A stretch of DNA of 64,000 nucleotides from Paenibacillus ehimensis NBRC 15659 (GTDB lineage Bacteria > Bacillota > Bacilli > Paenibacillales > NBRC-103111). The stretch's first letter is position 1; each line of letters opens with the position of its first letter. The notes beneath the pieces are model-generated. The model was not told the DNA's origin. It saw nothing but the letters and a program-made list of their open reading frames with translations, and made no database searches. The stretch covers positions 1 to 64,000 of the forward strand of contig NZ_BILX01000026.1 in assembly GCF_004000785.1 (NCBI RefSeq). Reading direction: 5' to 3'. This document shows, one piece after another, positions 45,901 to 54,656 of the stretch. The position numbers and the translations under genes were made by a program.

Positions 45901-47481
45901 ATGGGGAAATCGAACGGATTTTGGAGCCGCCGCCCGCGTTCCAATCAGCGCGAGACCGAACGCTTTGCTCATCAGGAAGAAAATCGGCAACTCGATCAGG
46001 TTCTTTCCGCAAATCTGGCCGAGAATGTTCAGGCGCTTCAGCGCTTGTATACTCGTTGTTCTGACGTGATTTTTCACGAGTTCTGCATAGGCAATCGCAT
46101 GGAGGCTGTGCTCGTTTACATCGACGGTCTGGCTCATATCGAAGAAGTGGATCAACATGTGCTCGCTCCGTTGCAACAGGATTTCCCTATGGATTGCACG
46201 CTGGCAGACATTCGCGGAAAAATTGCCGTCTCCTCGATAAAGCCGGTGGATACGATTGCCAAGGTGCTTGAAGAAATATCCGGCGGCAATCCCGTATTGC
46301 TGATGGAACGTGAGCCTCACGGACTGGCGATCGGCTTGCCGAAATGGGAAAAACGGGCCATCGACGAGCCGTCCGCCGAATCGGTGTTACGCGGACCGCG
46401 GGAAGGGTTCATCGAGTCGCTTCGCACCAATACGGCTTTGTTGCGGCGTAAAATCCGAACTCCCCATCTCAAAATCGTCACGATGAGCATGGGGACTTAT
46501 ACGAGCACGCAGATTGCGCTCGCCTACTTGGAGGGGGTTGCAGCCCCTGCTTTGGTGGAAGAAATGACGAACCGTCTGCAACGAATCGAGATCGACGGCA
46601 TTTTGGAGAGCGTGTACATCGAAGAACTGATCGAGGACAACCCGTTCTCCCCGTTCCCGCAATTGCTTTCCACCGAAAGGCCGGATGTGGCGAGCGCTTA
46701 CTTGCTCGAAGGACACGTCGTCGTTTTGATCGACGGTACGCCCAGCGTGCTGATTGCACCGATTACCTTCTATTCCTTGTTGCAGTCGCCGGAAGATTAT
46801 TACGAGCGGTTTGTTGTAGGTACCGCAATACGCTGGCTGCGCTATTTCTTCTTTTTGATCTCTTTGCTGGGGCCGTCCTTTTACGTTGCGGTTATTACTT
46901 ACCATCAGGAAATGATACCGAACGCTTTGTTGATTACAATGGCAAGATCCCGGGATCAAATCCCGTTTCCCGCCATTATCGAGGCATTGTTGATGGAATC
47001 CATGTTTGAAGCGCTGCGCGAAGCCGGCGCGCGGCTGCCGAAGCAAATCGGCACCGCCGTCAGTATTGTCGGAGCGCTGGTCATCGGTCAGGCGGCCATT
47101 GCAGCGGGTATCGTTTCTGCGCCGATGGTAATGGTCGTGGCCATTACGGGCGTCGCGTCGTTTATGGCCCCCCGTTTTACCGTCGGCATTGCCATCAGGC
47201 TGCTGCGGTTCCCCATGATGGTGCTTGCCGGCTTTCTTGGGCTGCTGGGATTGATTATGGGAGGCATTCTCATTCTGAATCACCTGTTCAAACTGCGTTC
47301 GTTCGGCGCTCCGTATATGGCCCCCCTGGCCCCGATGCAGTGGCGCAGCCTGAACGATGTACTCTGGCGCGCTCCGCGCTGGCTCATGACCAAACGTCCC
47401 CACATGACGGGGGCGTGGAATCCCATAAGGCAGCCCCGCGGTCAACGCCCGGGCCCGCATAAAGGGGAGACAGGAGATTGA
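45901..47481 (+). CDS. germinant receptor A subunit (GerA/GerKA family), operon 1
   Basis: 526 aa, start ATG 45901 after GAGGGGAT. The N-terminal cytoplasmic domain (DVIFHEFCIGNRMEAVLVYIDG) has the substrate-binding-like fold of GerA proteins. The strongly conserved LQRIEIDGILES and ERPDVASAYLLEGHVVVLIDGTPSVLIAP motifs and four to five transmembrane helices follow (FFFLISLLGPSFYVAVITY onward). The A, B and C subunits form the spore inner-membrane channel-like receptor that responds to nutrients. The C-terminal tail is basic. It overlaps gerC1 by 4 bases. Confidence 0.95.
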   Translation: MGKSNGFWSRRPRSNQRETERFAHQEENRQLDQVLSANLAENVQALQRLYTRCSDVIFHEFCIGNRMEAVLVYIDGLAHIEEVDQHVLAPLQQDFPMDCTLADIRGKIAVSSIKPVDTIAKVLEEISGGNPVLLMEREPHGLAIGLPKWEKRAIDEPSAESVLRGPREGFIESLRTNTALLRRKIRTPHLKIVTMSMGTYTSTQIALAYLEGVAAPALVEEMTNRLQRIEIDGILESVYIEELIEDNPFSPFPQLLSTERPDVASAYLLEGHVVVLIDGTPSVLIAPITFYSLLQSPEDYYERFVVGTAIRWLRYFFFLISLLGPSFYVAVITYHQEMIPNALLITMARSRDQIPFPAIIEALLMESMFEALREAGARLPKQIGTAVSIVGALVIGQAAIAAGIVSAPMVMVVAITGVASFMAPRFTVGIAIRLLRFPMMVLAGFLGLLGLIMGGILILNHLFKLRSFGAPYMAPLAPMQWRSLNDVLWRAPRWLMTKRPHMTGAWNPIRQPRGQRPGPHKGETGD

Positions 47482-48662
47482 CGAAGCTGAGCGCAAAGAG
47501 GACGTTGATGGTGGGGCTGATTGCCTCGGCGGTGCTGCTGTCCGGATGTTGGGACCGGATGGAAGTGAATGATTTGGCGATCCTTACAGCCGGCGGATTG
47601 GACCTGACGGAAGATCGGAAACTGGAGCTTTCCGTCAAGCAATATTTGGTATCGCCATCATCCTCCGATCAATCGGGCAGCGTATCTTCAGACGCCGGCG
47701 GAGGTTCCGGCAAATCGGTTGTTCGTTCCTCCCGTGGGTTATCGATGGCCGATGCGGCATCCCATTTGCAGCAGGTGTTAAGCCGCAAAGTGTTTTGGGG
47801 CCAGGACGAGGTGTTCGTATTCGGTCAGCAGCTGGCGAAAGAAGGGCTCGCCGAACCTTTGGAATTTTTGACGAGGCATCCGATTCCGAGAGAGCGGGCC
47901 AATGTTTTCGTCAGCCAAAGTCCTGCCAAGGAAGTACTGGGACTCGATCCGCCGATTGAACGCTCGGTTTCGCATGCTCTGCGTAAAATGGCTGAAAATG
48001 AAACAGGTCTGAATATTACGTTGAAAGAATTGGCGGAGATGATGGCGGGCAGATCCAGATCCGCCGTCATCCCATGGGTCGAAATCAAGCCTGGCGATGG
48101 AAAGCAAGCAGCGTTCGCATTCATTAAAGGCACGGCGGTTCTGAAAAATGGAAAGATGATCGGCCGCATGAACGATGCCGAGACACGCGGAATCATGTGG
48201 TTGAGAAACGAAGTGAAAAAAGCGACGGTTACCGTTTCCCCAGGCGAGAGCAATGGACTCGTGTCGCTACAATTGCTGAGAAGCCGTACGGATCTGATCC
48301 CGCACCTTAAAGGAGGAGAATGGAGCCTGACGGTTCGAATCGAAACCCAGGATGACATCGTTGAAAACACGTCGGAACTGGATCTGTCCGTGCCGGACCA
48401 TATCAGCGAGTTGGAGCGCGAGCTGGAAGACGATATTAAACGCCGCATTCAAATGGCGCTAGAACGGGCGCAAAAAGAGATGAAAGCCGATATTTTCAAT
48501 TTTGCGGATGCTTTTTACCGGAAGTATCCGAAGGAGTGGAACCGAAACAAGGATCGCTGGGACGAAATTTATTCCCATCTGCAAGTCAACGTACAGGCGA
48601 AAGTCAAGGTTGTCCGCCCCGGCATGACCAACAGAAGCATATTCAAGCCGGCGCAGAGGTGA
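47478..48662 (+). CDS. germinant receptor C subunit lipoprotein (Ger(x)C family), operon 1
   Basis: 394 aa, TTG start overlapping gerA1. Lipoprotein signal with lipobox LLSGC (Cys24) and the family WDRMEVNDLAILTAGGLD motif just after, then the RKVFWGQDEVFVFG and FADAFYRKYPKEWN segments. It is anchored outside the inner membrane of the spore and completes the receptor. A Ser/Gly-rich insertion (residues ~58-75) is unusual. It is followed by a small D-like gene and gerB, giving the order A-C-D-B. Confidence 0.93.
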   Translation: MTKLSAKRTLMVGLIASAVLLSGCWDRMEVNDLAILTAGGLDLTEDRKLELSVKQYLVSPSSSDQSGSVSSDAGGGSGKSVVRSSRGLSMADAASHLQQVLSRKVFWGQDEVFVFGQQLAKEGLAEPLEFLTRHPIPRERANVFVSQSPAKEVLGLDPPIERSVSHALRKMAENETGLNITLKELAEMMAGRSRSAVIPWVEIKPGDGKQAAFAFIKGTAVLKNGKMIGRMNDAETRGIMWLRNEVKKATVTVSPGESNGLVSLQLLRSRTDLIPHLKGGEWSLTVRIETQDDIVENTSELDLSVPDHISELERELEDDIKRRIQMALERAQKEMKADIFNFADAFYRKYPKEWNRNKDRWDEIYSHLQVNVQAKVKVVRPGMTNRSIFKPAQR

Positions 48663-48666
48663 TGAT

Positions 48667-48921
48667 ATGATCTTGATTTGGGGGAAACTGCTGGGCGTTG
48701 CCGCGGTGCTTACTTTGATGGTTTTGCATGATTGGCGCTCCATGCCGTCTTATACGAAGCGGGAGAAGACGGCTTATTGCGCCCTGACCGGACTGGGTGC
48801 GATTTTGGCGATCTTGCTTGTGATCGATCCCCAAATGCCGGGCCCTACGCAATGGCTGGATGTTATCTACAAACCGTTGGTCGACTTGATGGAGAAGTTT
48901 ACCGTACGAAGGAACGGGTGA
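48667..48921 (+). CDS. small two-helix membrane protein, germinant receptor D-like
   Basis: 84 aa, start ATG 48667. Two hydrophobic helices (LLGVAAVLTLMVLH and ALTGLGAILAILLVI) are joined by a short basic loop (DWRSMPSYTKREK). Small two-helix D subunits are encoded in several Bacillus and Clostridium ger operons and modulate germination. Its place between gerC1 and gerB1 fits this role, but the family match is by architecture only. Confidence 0.65.
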   Translation: MILIWGKLLGVAAVLTLMVLHDWRSMPSYTKREKTAYCALTGLGAILAILLVIDPQMPGPTQWLDVIYKPLVDLMEKFTVRRNG

Positions 48922-48924
48922 AAC

Positions 48925-50025
48925 ATGATTGAAAAAGGAAAAATATCCGCCCCGCAAATCGGAAAAATGATCTATTTGGCGATTACTCCGACGGCTATTT
49001 TAAGCACGCCGGCGATTACGTATCAATATGCCAAACAGGATTTGTGGATATCTCCGATGTGGGCATTCAGCGGCTTGATCGCGATTGGTATTGCGTTAGG
49101 GTTTCAAACATTGTTTCCAGGCGAGAATCTCGTTCAGTCAAGCGAACGTATATTAGGTCGAATGCTGGGTAAAGTGTTCGGGCTGGTTATACTGTTGTAC
49201 TATTTGTATTTAAGCGGCATTATCGTTCGGGAATACGGCGAATTTGTAGTCGGAGCGTTTCTTGTTCAAACGCCGTTGCTGGTTGTATCCGGAAGCATGG
49301 TGCTCGTTTGTGCCATTGTTGTTCGCAGCGGCGTGGAAATCATCGCGAGATTTGCCGATGTATTTATCCCTGTTTTTGCGCTGCTCTTTCTGCTTCTGAT
49401 CATCCCCTTGCTTCCGGATCTTCATATTCTGAAGATGCTGCCGATCATGGGAGAAGGTATCGGGCCTTCCCTCTCAGGTTCGGTTGTTTTGCAAGCATGG
49501 TTCAGCGAATTTCTGACCGTGTCGTTTTTAATTCCATTTGCAAACCGTGCGGAAAAAGTGAAAAAAAGCATGGCGATAACTTTGCTGGCCGTCATTGTGA
49601 CGCTTGTGTCATCCAACCTGGTTACGCTGCTGCTATTGGGGGACCTAACGGGAAATTATACCTATCCTTTCCTGATTGTCGCCAGATACATCAACCTGGC
49701 CGATTTCTTTACCCATCTGGAGTCACTTTTTATGGCTATTTGGGTGTTGGGCGCATTTGTTAAAATATGTGTTTTCTTTTATGTGACGGCCATGGGCGCC
49801 GCTCAATGGATGAGCCTTCGTGAATACAAGCCAATCGTATTCCCTGTCGGCTTCTTACTGCTGTTAATGAGCGTATGGGTCGCGCCCAATCTGCAGGAGT
49901 TGACGCATGCGTTATCGACTTCGATCATTTTTTCGGCATTGACGGTATTGGTTTGCATTCCCGCGGCGCTGCTCGGTGTGGCCTGGATCAGAAAACAATG
50001 GAAGAAGAAAAATATGCAGGATTGA
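48925..50025 (+). CDS. germinant receptor B subunit (GerB/endospore germination permease), operon 1
   Basis: 366 aa, start ATG 48925 three bases after the D-like gene. About ten transmembrane helices of the APC-superfamily type, beginning with the family motif GKMIYLAITPTAILSTPAI. GerB proteins bind the small-molecule germinant. Motif variation in the first helices and loops is the usual place where substrate preference differs, but no ligand can be read from sequence. It ends the operon. Confidence 0.94.
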   Translation: MIEKGKISAPQIGKMIYLAITPTAILSTPAITYQYAKQDLWISPMWAFSGLIAIGIALGFQTLFPGENLVQSSERILGRMLGKVFGLVILLYYLYLSGIIVREYGEFVVGAFLVQTPLLVVSGSMVLVCAIVVRSGVEIIARFADVFIPVFALLFLLLIIPLLPDLHILKMLPIMGEGIGPSLSGSVVLQAWFSEFLTVSFLIPFANRAEKVKKSMAITLLAVIVTLVSSNLVTLLLLGDLTGNYTYPFLIVARYINLADFFTHLESLFMAIWVLGAFVKICVFFYVTAMGAAQWMSLREYKPIVFPVGFLLLLMSVWVAPNLQELTHALSTSIIFSALTVLVCIPAALLGVAWIRKQWKKKNMQD

Positions 50026-50054
50026 ACCGCGGAGACAGTCGGACACGTTCTGAT

Positions 50055-50072
50055 CGGATGAACATCCGTTTT
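50055..50072 (+). terminator. weak terminator after ger operon 1
   Basis: CGGAT (50055-50059) pairs with ATCCG (50064-50068), followed by TTTT. The stem is short, so confidence is low. Confidence 0.45.
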
Positions 50073-50171
50073 AAAATAATAGCGCCAACCTTCTGTTTAC
50101 GCTTAGGACGCGTGTCAGAATGCTTGACGCTTTTTACCGCTCTCAAGTTTGGCGAAAAGTCGAATTCTCCA

Positions 50172-50966
50172 TCATGCAAGAGATTTTTGCTTCAAAGAAG
50201 TGGATAGAAGACTGGCTCTGCTGATCAGTTCTCGAAAAGACAACGAAAAAAAGTCAGGTACGAGATAGCCGTTTATGATTCCCACCGATGCGGATAATGT
50301 AACGTTTTGAATGACGACGGGTTGGGACAGGGCCGCCTCTAATTGCATGGCATCGTTCTCATTCCGGCATGTAATCACAATAAACTCATCCCCTGCATAC
50401 CTGCATACATAATCCTGTTCGTTGGTTATTGTACGCAAGCGATTGGAGAACTCGACTAGAAAATCGTCCCCTACCGGATGCCCATGAAATTTGTTGATTT
50501 CACCGAAGTTATTGAGATCAATAAAGAGCAAACGGAAATGTTGGTGACGGTTCAGAAAATGTTCGCCGATATGCTGGATATAAGGTGCACGGTACAAACC
50601 CGTTAGCGGATCCACGATTTGGTTCAGCTTGCCTTGAAGCGCTACTCGGGTCACGATCCCGATTGCCTGTTCTTCATGAGTGACAAGCAAACGTTCAATG
50701 CAATGTTGTTCCATCACTTCTAAGGCGTCCCAGGCAAATCGGTCAGGCGAAATGCTGATCGGGTTTGGGGTCATCGCATCTGCCGCAATGCGATTGGGGT
50801 GGGAAGATCGGATATCCCGAGACGTAATGATCCCTACGATTGATCCATGATCTGTGACGACCAGCGAACCAATTTTAAGTTCATTCATCATGTCGGAGAC
50901 GAACTGGACGCCTCGTTCCGATGAAACTGTGTAGACCGGGGACGACATGAATTCCGCCACCTTCAT
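50172..50966 (-). CDS. CBS-pair GGDEF diguanylate cyclase
   Basis: 264 aa on the minus strand. Two CBS domains fill residues ~1-110 (MKVAEFMSSPVYTV, IGSLVVTDHGSIVGIITSRDI, then DAMTPNPISI, ERLLVTHEEQAIGIVTR). A GGDEF domain follows with the active-site sequence RYAGDEFIV (A for the first G, a tolerated variant). CBS pairs bind adenosyl nucleotides, so cyclase activity may follow cell energy state. The inhibitory RxxD site is absent (NEQD). It overlaps the upstream small gene by 4 bases. Confidence 0.9.
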   Translation of the reverse strand: MKVAEFMSSPVYTVSSERGVQFVSDMMNELKIGSLVVTDHGSIVGIITSRDIRSSHPNRIAADAMTPNPISISPDRFAWDALEVMEQHCIERLLVTHEEQAIGIVTRVALQGKLNQIVDPLTGLYRAPYIQHIGEHFLNRHQHFRLLFIDLNNFGEINKFHGHPVGDDFLVEFSNRLRTITNEQDYVCRYAGDEFIVITCRNENDAMQLEAALSQPVVIQNVTLSASVGIINGYLVPDFFSLSFRELISRASLLSTSLKQKSLA

Positions 50967-51316
50967 GACAACTCCACCTCCCGCTGAACGGACACCGAAA
51001 TTTTCAGTTCGGAACGAAGGACCATGTTGTCGCTGATCAACCGGTCCGCTTCTTCCAATATGATTTGCATCAGCAAACGTTCGTCCAACATTTGAAGAAT
51101 GGAGTTCCGAATCAAGACCGCTTCAATTTTGGCATGGTCCAATTTCACGATTGTAAATTGTTCCGGCGATAGCGCCTGCGCCATTCGCTTTACCGCTTCC
51201 GGCCCGATCGGGGCTTTTTTCCCGATGATCAACAAATCCTGCATGGGTGGAACTTCAAACTCTGAAATTTTTAAAGAGAGCGTTGCTTTGCGGAAATAGT
51301 TCAGTTTATCCTGCAT
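50963..51316 (-). CDS. hypothetical protein linking EAL and GGDEF genes
   Basis: 117 aa on the minus strand. A compact alpha/beta sequence (FEVPPMQDLLIIGKKAPIG, QFTIVKLDHAKIEAVLIRNSIL) without membrane segments. I do not recognise a family. Its place between an EAL gene (45 bp away) and a CBS-GGDEF gene (4-bp overlap) suggests a partner or modulator of this c-di-GMP operon. Confidence 0.7.
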   Translation of the reverse strand: MQDKLNYFRKATLSLKISEFEVPPMQDLLIIGKKAPIGPEAVKRMAQALSPEQFTIVKLDHAKIEAVLIRNSILQMLDERLLMQIILEEADRLISDNMVLRSELKISVSVQREVELS

Positions 51317-51361
51317 CCTGATTACTCCTTCATGTTCGGGTGAGACTTCACGTTCGACCGT

Positions 51362-52078
51362 TTACGTTAACCGATTCGGTTTTCCGAATAAATAGCCTTG
51401 TCCCATCTTGATACCCAAAGACAGCGCGGTATCCAAATCCTCTTCTTTTTCGATTCCTTCCAGGATCAGATTGGCCTCGTCATTGCAGTACTCGGCAAAC
51501 AGTGCGACAACTTTTTGTTTTTTCCTGGATGTACTCAAGTCAGAAGCAAAGAAGCGGTCGATTTTGATAAAATCAGGCGAGACGTCCACAATATTTCGAA
51601 AAGAAGTTGTTCCATCTCCTACATCGTCCAGGGCTATCAGGAAATTCAGTTCACGCAGCAATCGGATGGCATCTCTGAAAGAAGCGCTTTTCCATAAGAG
51701 GCCCTCATAAATGGACTCGTTAATCTCAAATACGATTTGGTTTCTATATAGCTCGAATCGCTCGGCAAGGGAGTCGAGTAAGTCGATAAATAAAGGCGAG
51801 ACCAAAGTTGAAGGGAATATGTTAATAAACAACAGGTTATGTTCCCGTGAGCCCGGAAATTCGAAGTAGGCTGAAATCGCCTGGAAAATTGAAAAAGAAT
51901 CGACTTCGAACAACTTGTTCTGCTCCATGGCGCGCTGAAATAAAAGATCCGGATTCATGTTGGAGTTACTGCGAATGAGGGCCTCGTAACCAAGGATTCT
52001 CTTTTCGGGAAACCCCAAGATGGGCTGGAACACATGATAAAAATCGTTTTGTACTATTAATTGTTCAATATTCGGCAT
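51362..52078 (-). CDS. EAL-domain c-di-GMP phosphodiesterase
   Basis: 238 aa on the minus strand. The start is taken at 52078 (MPNIEQLIV) because AAGGGAG lies 8 bases upstream; the longer frame has no binding site. The EAL domain keeps the substrate and metal residues: YEALIRS, INIFPS, FEINE, LDDVGDG, FIKIDR, ILEGIEKEED and GQGYLFGKP. It is therefore expected to hydrolyse c-di-GMP. No sensory domain is attached. It is the first gene of a three-gene operon that ends in an opposing diguanylate cyclase. Confidence 0.92.
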   Translation of the reverse strand: MPNIEQLIVQNDFYHVFQPILGFPEKRILGYEALIRSNSNMNPDLLFQRAMEQNKLFEVDSFSIFQAISAYFEFPGSREHNLLFINIFPSTLVSPLFIDLLDSLAERFELYRNQIVFEINESIYEGLLWKSASFRDAIRLLRELNFLIALDDVGDGTTSFRNIVDVSPDFIKIDRFFASDLSTSRKKQKVVALFAEYCNDEANLILEGIEKEEDLDTALSLGIKMGQGYLFGKPNRLT

Positions 52079-52460
52079 CGAGGCTACTCCCTTTGCTGGA
52101 GAATCAAAATAAGAAGCCACCCCGATTTGGGGCAGCTTTGAGCTCGGAAGCAATAATTTCGGCAACCCAGCTACCATAGATATCATCCTTAGGCCTGAAG
52201 TTTTGCGCCCCCATTTTTCAATGGGTTTGCCGTTTCGTTTTTTATGATCCTGAAAGAAAGGGATCAGCCTGAGGACCTACGAATAGAACCTCCCCCTTTT
52301 GAATGAAGTTGGATCATGTACGACAAAATCCTTCTTTATACCCAATAATTCGCGCAAAAAGCGCCAACTCCTTCCAAACGGGTGTTCCTAAGAAACCGTA
52401 TTTATCCAAAAAATCGGTAAAGACTTGCCATTTAACATAGAGAATCGCGGTAAATAAGCA

Positions 52461-52502
52461 GCAAGCGGTTGGTTCAGATCGTCCCAACCGCTTGCTTTTT
52501 TC
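52461..52502 (+). terminator. strong hairpin with T-run on the plus strand, no plus-strand gene before it
   Basis: GCAAGCGGTTGG (52461-52472) pairs perfectly with CCAACCGCTTGC (52484-52495), followed by TTTTTT on the plus strand. The preceding ~380 bases (52079-52460) hold no convincing gene. On the minus strand it could also end the XRE transcript, though with a poorer T-run. It may terminate a small plus-strand RNA. Confidence 0.7.
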
Positions 52503-52519
52503 ATAGCTTGAATCACTTT

Positions 52520-52864
52520 TTACGAATCTTCGGTTGCCGGTTCCAACAGTTCCCGTAAAATACGATACGCTTGTCGCTGTTTGGCATCGTTGTGTTTGAG
52601 CAATAAGAGAATGCTGGCCCATAACCATTTTTTTTGTTGCAAATTGGCCTCTTTCTCGTCGCTGAATAAATCGTATACGCTCATATGTAATGCCAAAGCA
52701 ATTTTTTCAATTGTCTGAAGTTTGACGTTTTTTTCGCCGCGTTCAATCTGACCAAGATATGTCGCGGCCATGCCGATCGATTCGGCTAGTTGTTCCTGAG
52801 TCAAATTTTGCTCCATGCGGTATAGGCGAATTTTTGCTCCGACTATTTGTGCAAAGGTAGACAT
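52520..52864 (-). CDS. XRE-family regulator with C-terminal helical extension
   Basis: 114 aa on the minus strand, start taken as ATG 52864 after GAGGGAC (GTG 52876 also possible). HTH: RLYRMEQNLTQEQLAESIGMAATYLGQIERGEKNVKLQTIEKIALAL. The C-terminal ~45 residues are helical (KKWLWASILLLLKHNDAKQRQAYRILRELL), as in several stationary-phase regulators of Bacilli. It diverges from the Spo0E/Sda-like gene and probably controls it. Confidence 0.87.
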   Translation of the reverse strand: MSTFAQIVGAKIRLYRMEQNLTQEQLAESIGMAATYLGQIERGEKNVKLQTIEKIALALHMSVYDLFSDEKEANLQQKKWLWASILLLLKHNDAKQRQAYRILRELLEPATEDS

Positions 52865-52953
52865 AATGTCCCTCACAACCCCTCTCTATAGTAAAGTGTA
52901 GTCAAAGCAGTCGGAGGGATGGAGTACTCTTAAACTACAGTCCATTCAATTGA

Positions 52954-52982
52954 TTGTACCTTTAAAATCTTTGCGATATAAT
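52954..52982 (+). promoter_or_regulatory. candidate promoter for the Spo0E/Sda-like gene
   Basis: A perfect TATAAT (52977-52982) is preceded at 17 bp by TTGTAC (52954-52959, weak -35). It lies in the 187-bp divergent region shared with the XRE gene and 70 bp before the ORF. Confidence 0.5.
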
Positions 52983-53051
52983 TTTCCAAAGAGCTTATTT
53001 TGTCACAAATTCCTTTAAGCCAATATTTTCGATAAAAAGGAGTCAGAAGTC

Positions 53052-53369
53052 ATGCATCATGTCATGATAGCTGCGCAGACTGTATTGTTTGGGAATCGGC
53101 AGGAAATCGGCTTGAGCCATAATCAAGTGGTCCAGCTTTCCAAGGAGATTACAAGACTGACTCGATTATTGGAAAGCGTAAGTCAACAGACTGAGAATGG
53201 AATGCGAGAAATAAGGGGAAGGGTTGCCACGAGGCTGCTCAGCAAGGAACAACTGCTCGAATGTATAGCGACAGCTTGGGACATGGGACTTGAAGAAGAG
53301 TTTGTTGCTTTTTTGTTCAAGGAGCTGCTATGGATGGAATCCGATACGGAATTGTCCGAAATGGAATAG
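53052..53369 (+). CDS. Spo0E/Sda-like fusion, putative sporulation inhibitor
   Basis: 105 aa, start ATG 53052 after AAAAAGGAG. Residues ~19-41 (IGLSHNQVVQLSKEITRLTRLLE) resemble the Spo0E 'GL....V...SQELD.LI' helix, though the key Asp is Thr. Residues ~62-95 (LLSKEQLLECIATAWDMGL, then EEEFVAFLFKEL) closely follow Sda, 'LSDELLIESYFKATEMNL..DFIELIENEI', the checkpoint protein that inhibits KinA-type sporulation kinases. A protein joining both would act at two steps of the phosphorelay. Single-domain Sda-like is the cautious reading. It lies between two ger operons and opposite an XRE regulator. Confidence 0.6.
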   Translation: MHHVMIAAQTVLFGNRQEIGLSHNQVVQLSKEITRLTRLLESVSQQTENGMREIRGRVATRLLSKEQLLECIATAWDMGLEEEFVAFLFKELLWMESDTELSEME

Positions 53370-53435
53370 GAGGTTGTCTTCAGAGAGAAAGCTTGATGGA
53401 TGTAAAATGGTTACGGCATTGCTGCCGACGTGGAA

Positions 53436-53464
53436 GCGCGATTGATCGGATGTATCAATCGCGC
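53436..53464. terminator. 11-bp perfect inverted repeat between convergent genes
   Basis: GCGCGATTGAT (53436-53446) and ATCAATCGCGC (53454-53464) with a 7-base loop, in the space between the Spo0E/Sda-like gene and gerC2. There is no T-run on either side, so it may be a bidirectional, factor-assisted terminator or a protein-binding site. Confidence 0.5.
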
Positions 53465-53501
53465 CGCGAATCCATCATTTGAAAATCGGAATTTTCAACA
53501 T

Positions 53502-54656
53502 CTAGGCTTGACTGGGCTTTAACTTGTACCTCCCCGTATTGGTCAGTTGAACACCGATTCGTATGTTTCGTAAAGAATCCTCATGCAGCACAAAATGATT
53601 TTCGTCTTCGATCCGGTGCCATACCGAGGGATAGCGTCGAAACAACGACTCGCCCAGATTATAAACATCAACCTTCCGCTCAAAGCCTTTCCGGTAAGTA
53701 TGGCGAATTTGTTCTTCAATCTTTCGTTCGGCCAGGTCGATCAATTCTTTCTCGGACATTTCCTGATGCAATTCGTTAATGCCTGCCTTTACCGTTAGCT
53801 CGACGTCAAAATAAACGCGAAGATCTTGAACAGACGGCTTGATGCGCACTTTTGGCTTCTCCATGACCAATACAGCCGCTAACGATTTTTCACGTTCGAG
53901 AGAAAGCGGCACGCGAACCGTCTTTTTATGCATCCAAGGCAATCCTTGCAAATCGTCCGGATCCAATTCTCCATGGTACCGATTGTTCCAAAACACGGTT
54001 ATACCTGCATATTCTAACAACGGATGCGTTTTTCTGCTTACTTCCCACTGATTTTTCTCAATCCGTAGAGCAGGCAGGTAACTCATCCGCGAATCTTCTT
54101 TCAGCGTCATGACAAATTGATACAACCTGATCAGTGAAATGATCGATCGTTGCCGATACGGTTCCTCCGGGCTGTGCAAAATGGACATCATCGGAGACTC
54201 ATTGAAAAAAGGAGTTGTGTTGAAGATATCTTCAATCTGTTCCTTGGTGCTAAAAACCCAAACCAAATAGCGGATTTCCCTGTAACGGTTCAGCAAATCC
54301 ATTACATCCTGAAATTTATTTTGTTTCAGAATACGTTCGCTGAATACGAGCGTGGAAACATGCCCCCAAAACACCCTTTGTTGCGACGTTTCATATAAAT
54401 GGTTTGCCGCTTCCGTAAACGATGCTCCTGAGCCTTTCCCTACCCATACAGGCGCTTCCTTCGATTTTTGCTGGCCTTCCAACTTGGCGACGCTGGAGAA
54501 ATCAAGTAGTTGCAAATACACAACGTACTTCCCGTCATGATAATCGAACCCGATGGCCGTTACATAACTGATATTTTGGAGTTCCTTCATATTCCAGCAG
54601 CCGGTCGTGATGACGAGCAGAACAATCAGAATTCCAGTTAATTTCACGACTTTCAT
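53502..54656 (-). CDS. germinant receptor C subunit lipoprotein, operon 2
   Basis: 384 aa on the minus strand. Lipobox ITTGC (Cys20) followed by WNMKELQNISYVTAIGFDY, the family start of mature Ger(x)C proteins; QQRVFWGHVSTLVFS and GESLFRRYPSVWH are further family segments. It overlaps gerA2 by 4 bases and is last in the order B-A-C. Its sequence differs clearly from GerC of operon 1, so the two operons are not recent duplicates. Confidence 0.93.
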   Translation of the reverse strand: MKVVKLTGILIVLLVITTGCWNMKELQNISYVTAIGFDYHDGKYVVYLQLLDFSSVAKLEGQQKSKEAPVWVGKGSGASFTEAANHLYETSQQRVFWGHVSTLVFSERILKQNKFQDVMDLLNRYREIRYLVWVFSTKEQIEDIFNTTPFFNESPMMSILHSPEEPYRQRSIISLIRLYQFVMTLKEDSRMSYLPALRIEKNQWEVSRKTHPLLEYAGITVFWNNRYHGELDPDDLQGLPWMHKKTVRVPLSLEREKSLAAVLVMEKPKVRIKPSVQDLRVYFDVELTVKAGINELHQEMSEKELIDLAERKIEEQIRHTYRKGFERKVDVYNLGESLFRRYPSVWHRIEDENHFVLHEDSLRNIRIGVQLTNTGRYKLKPSQA

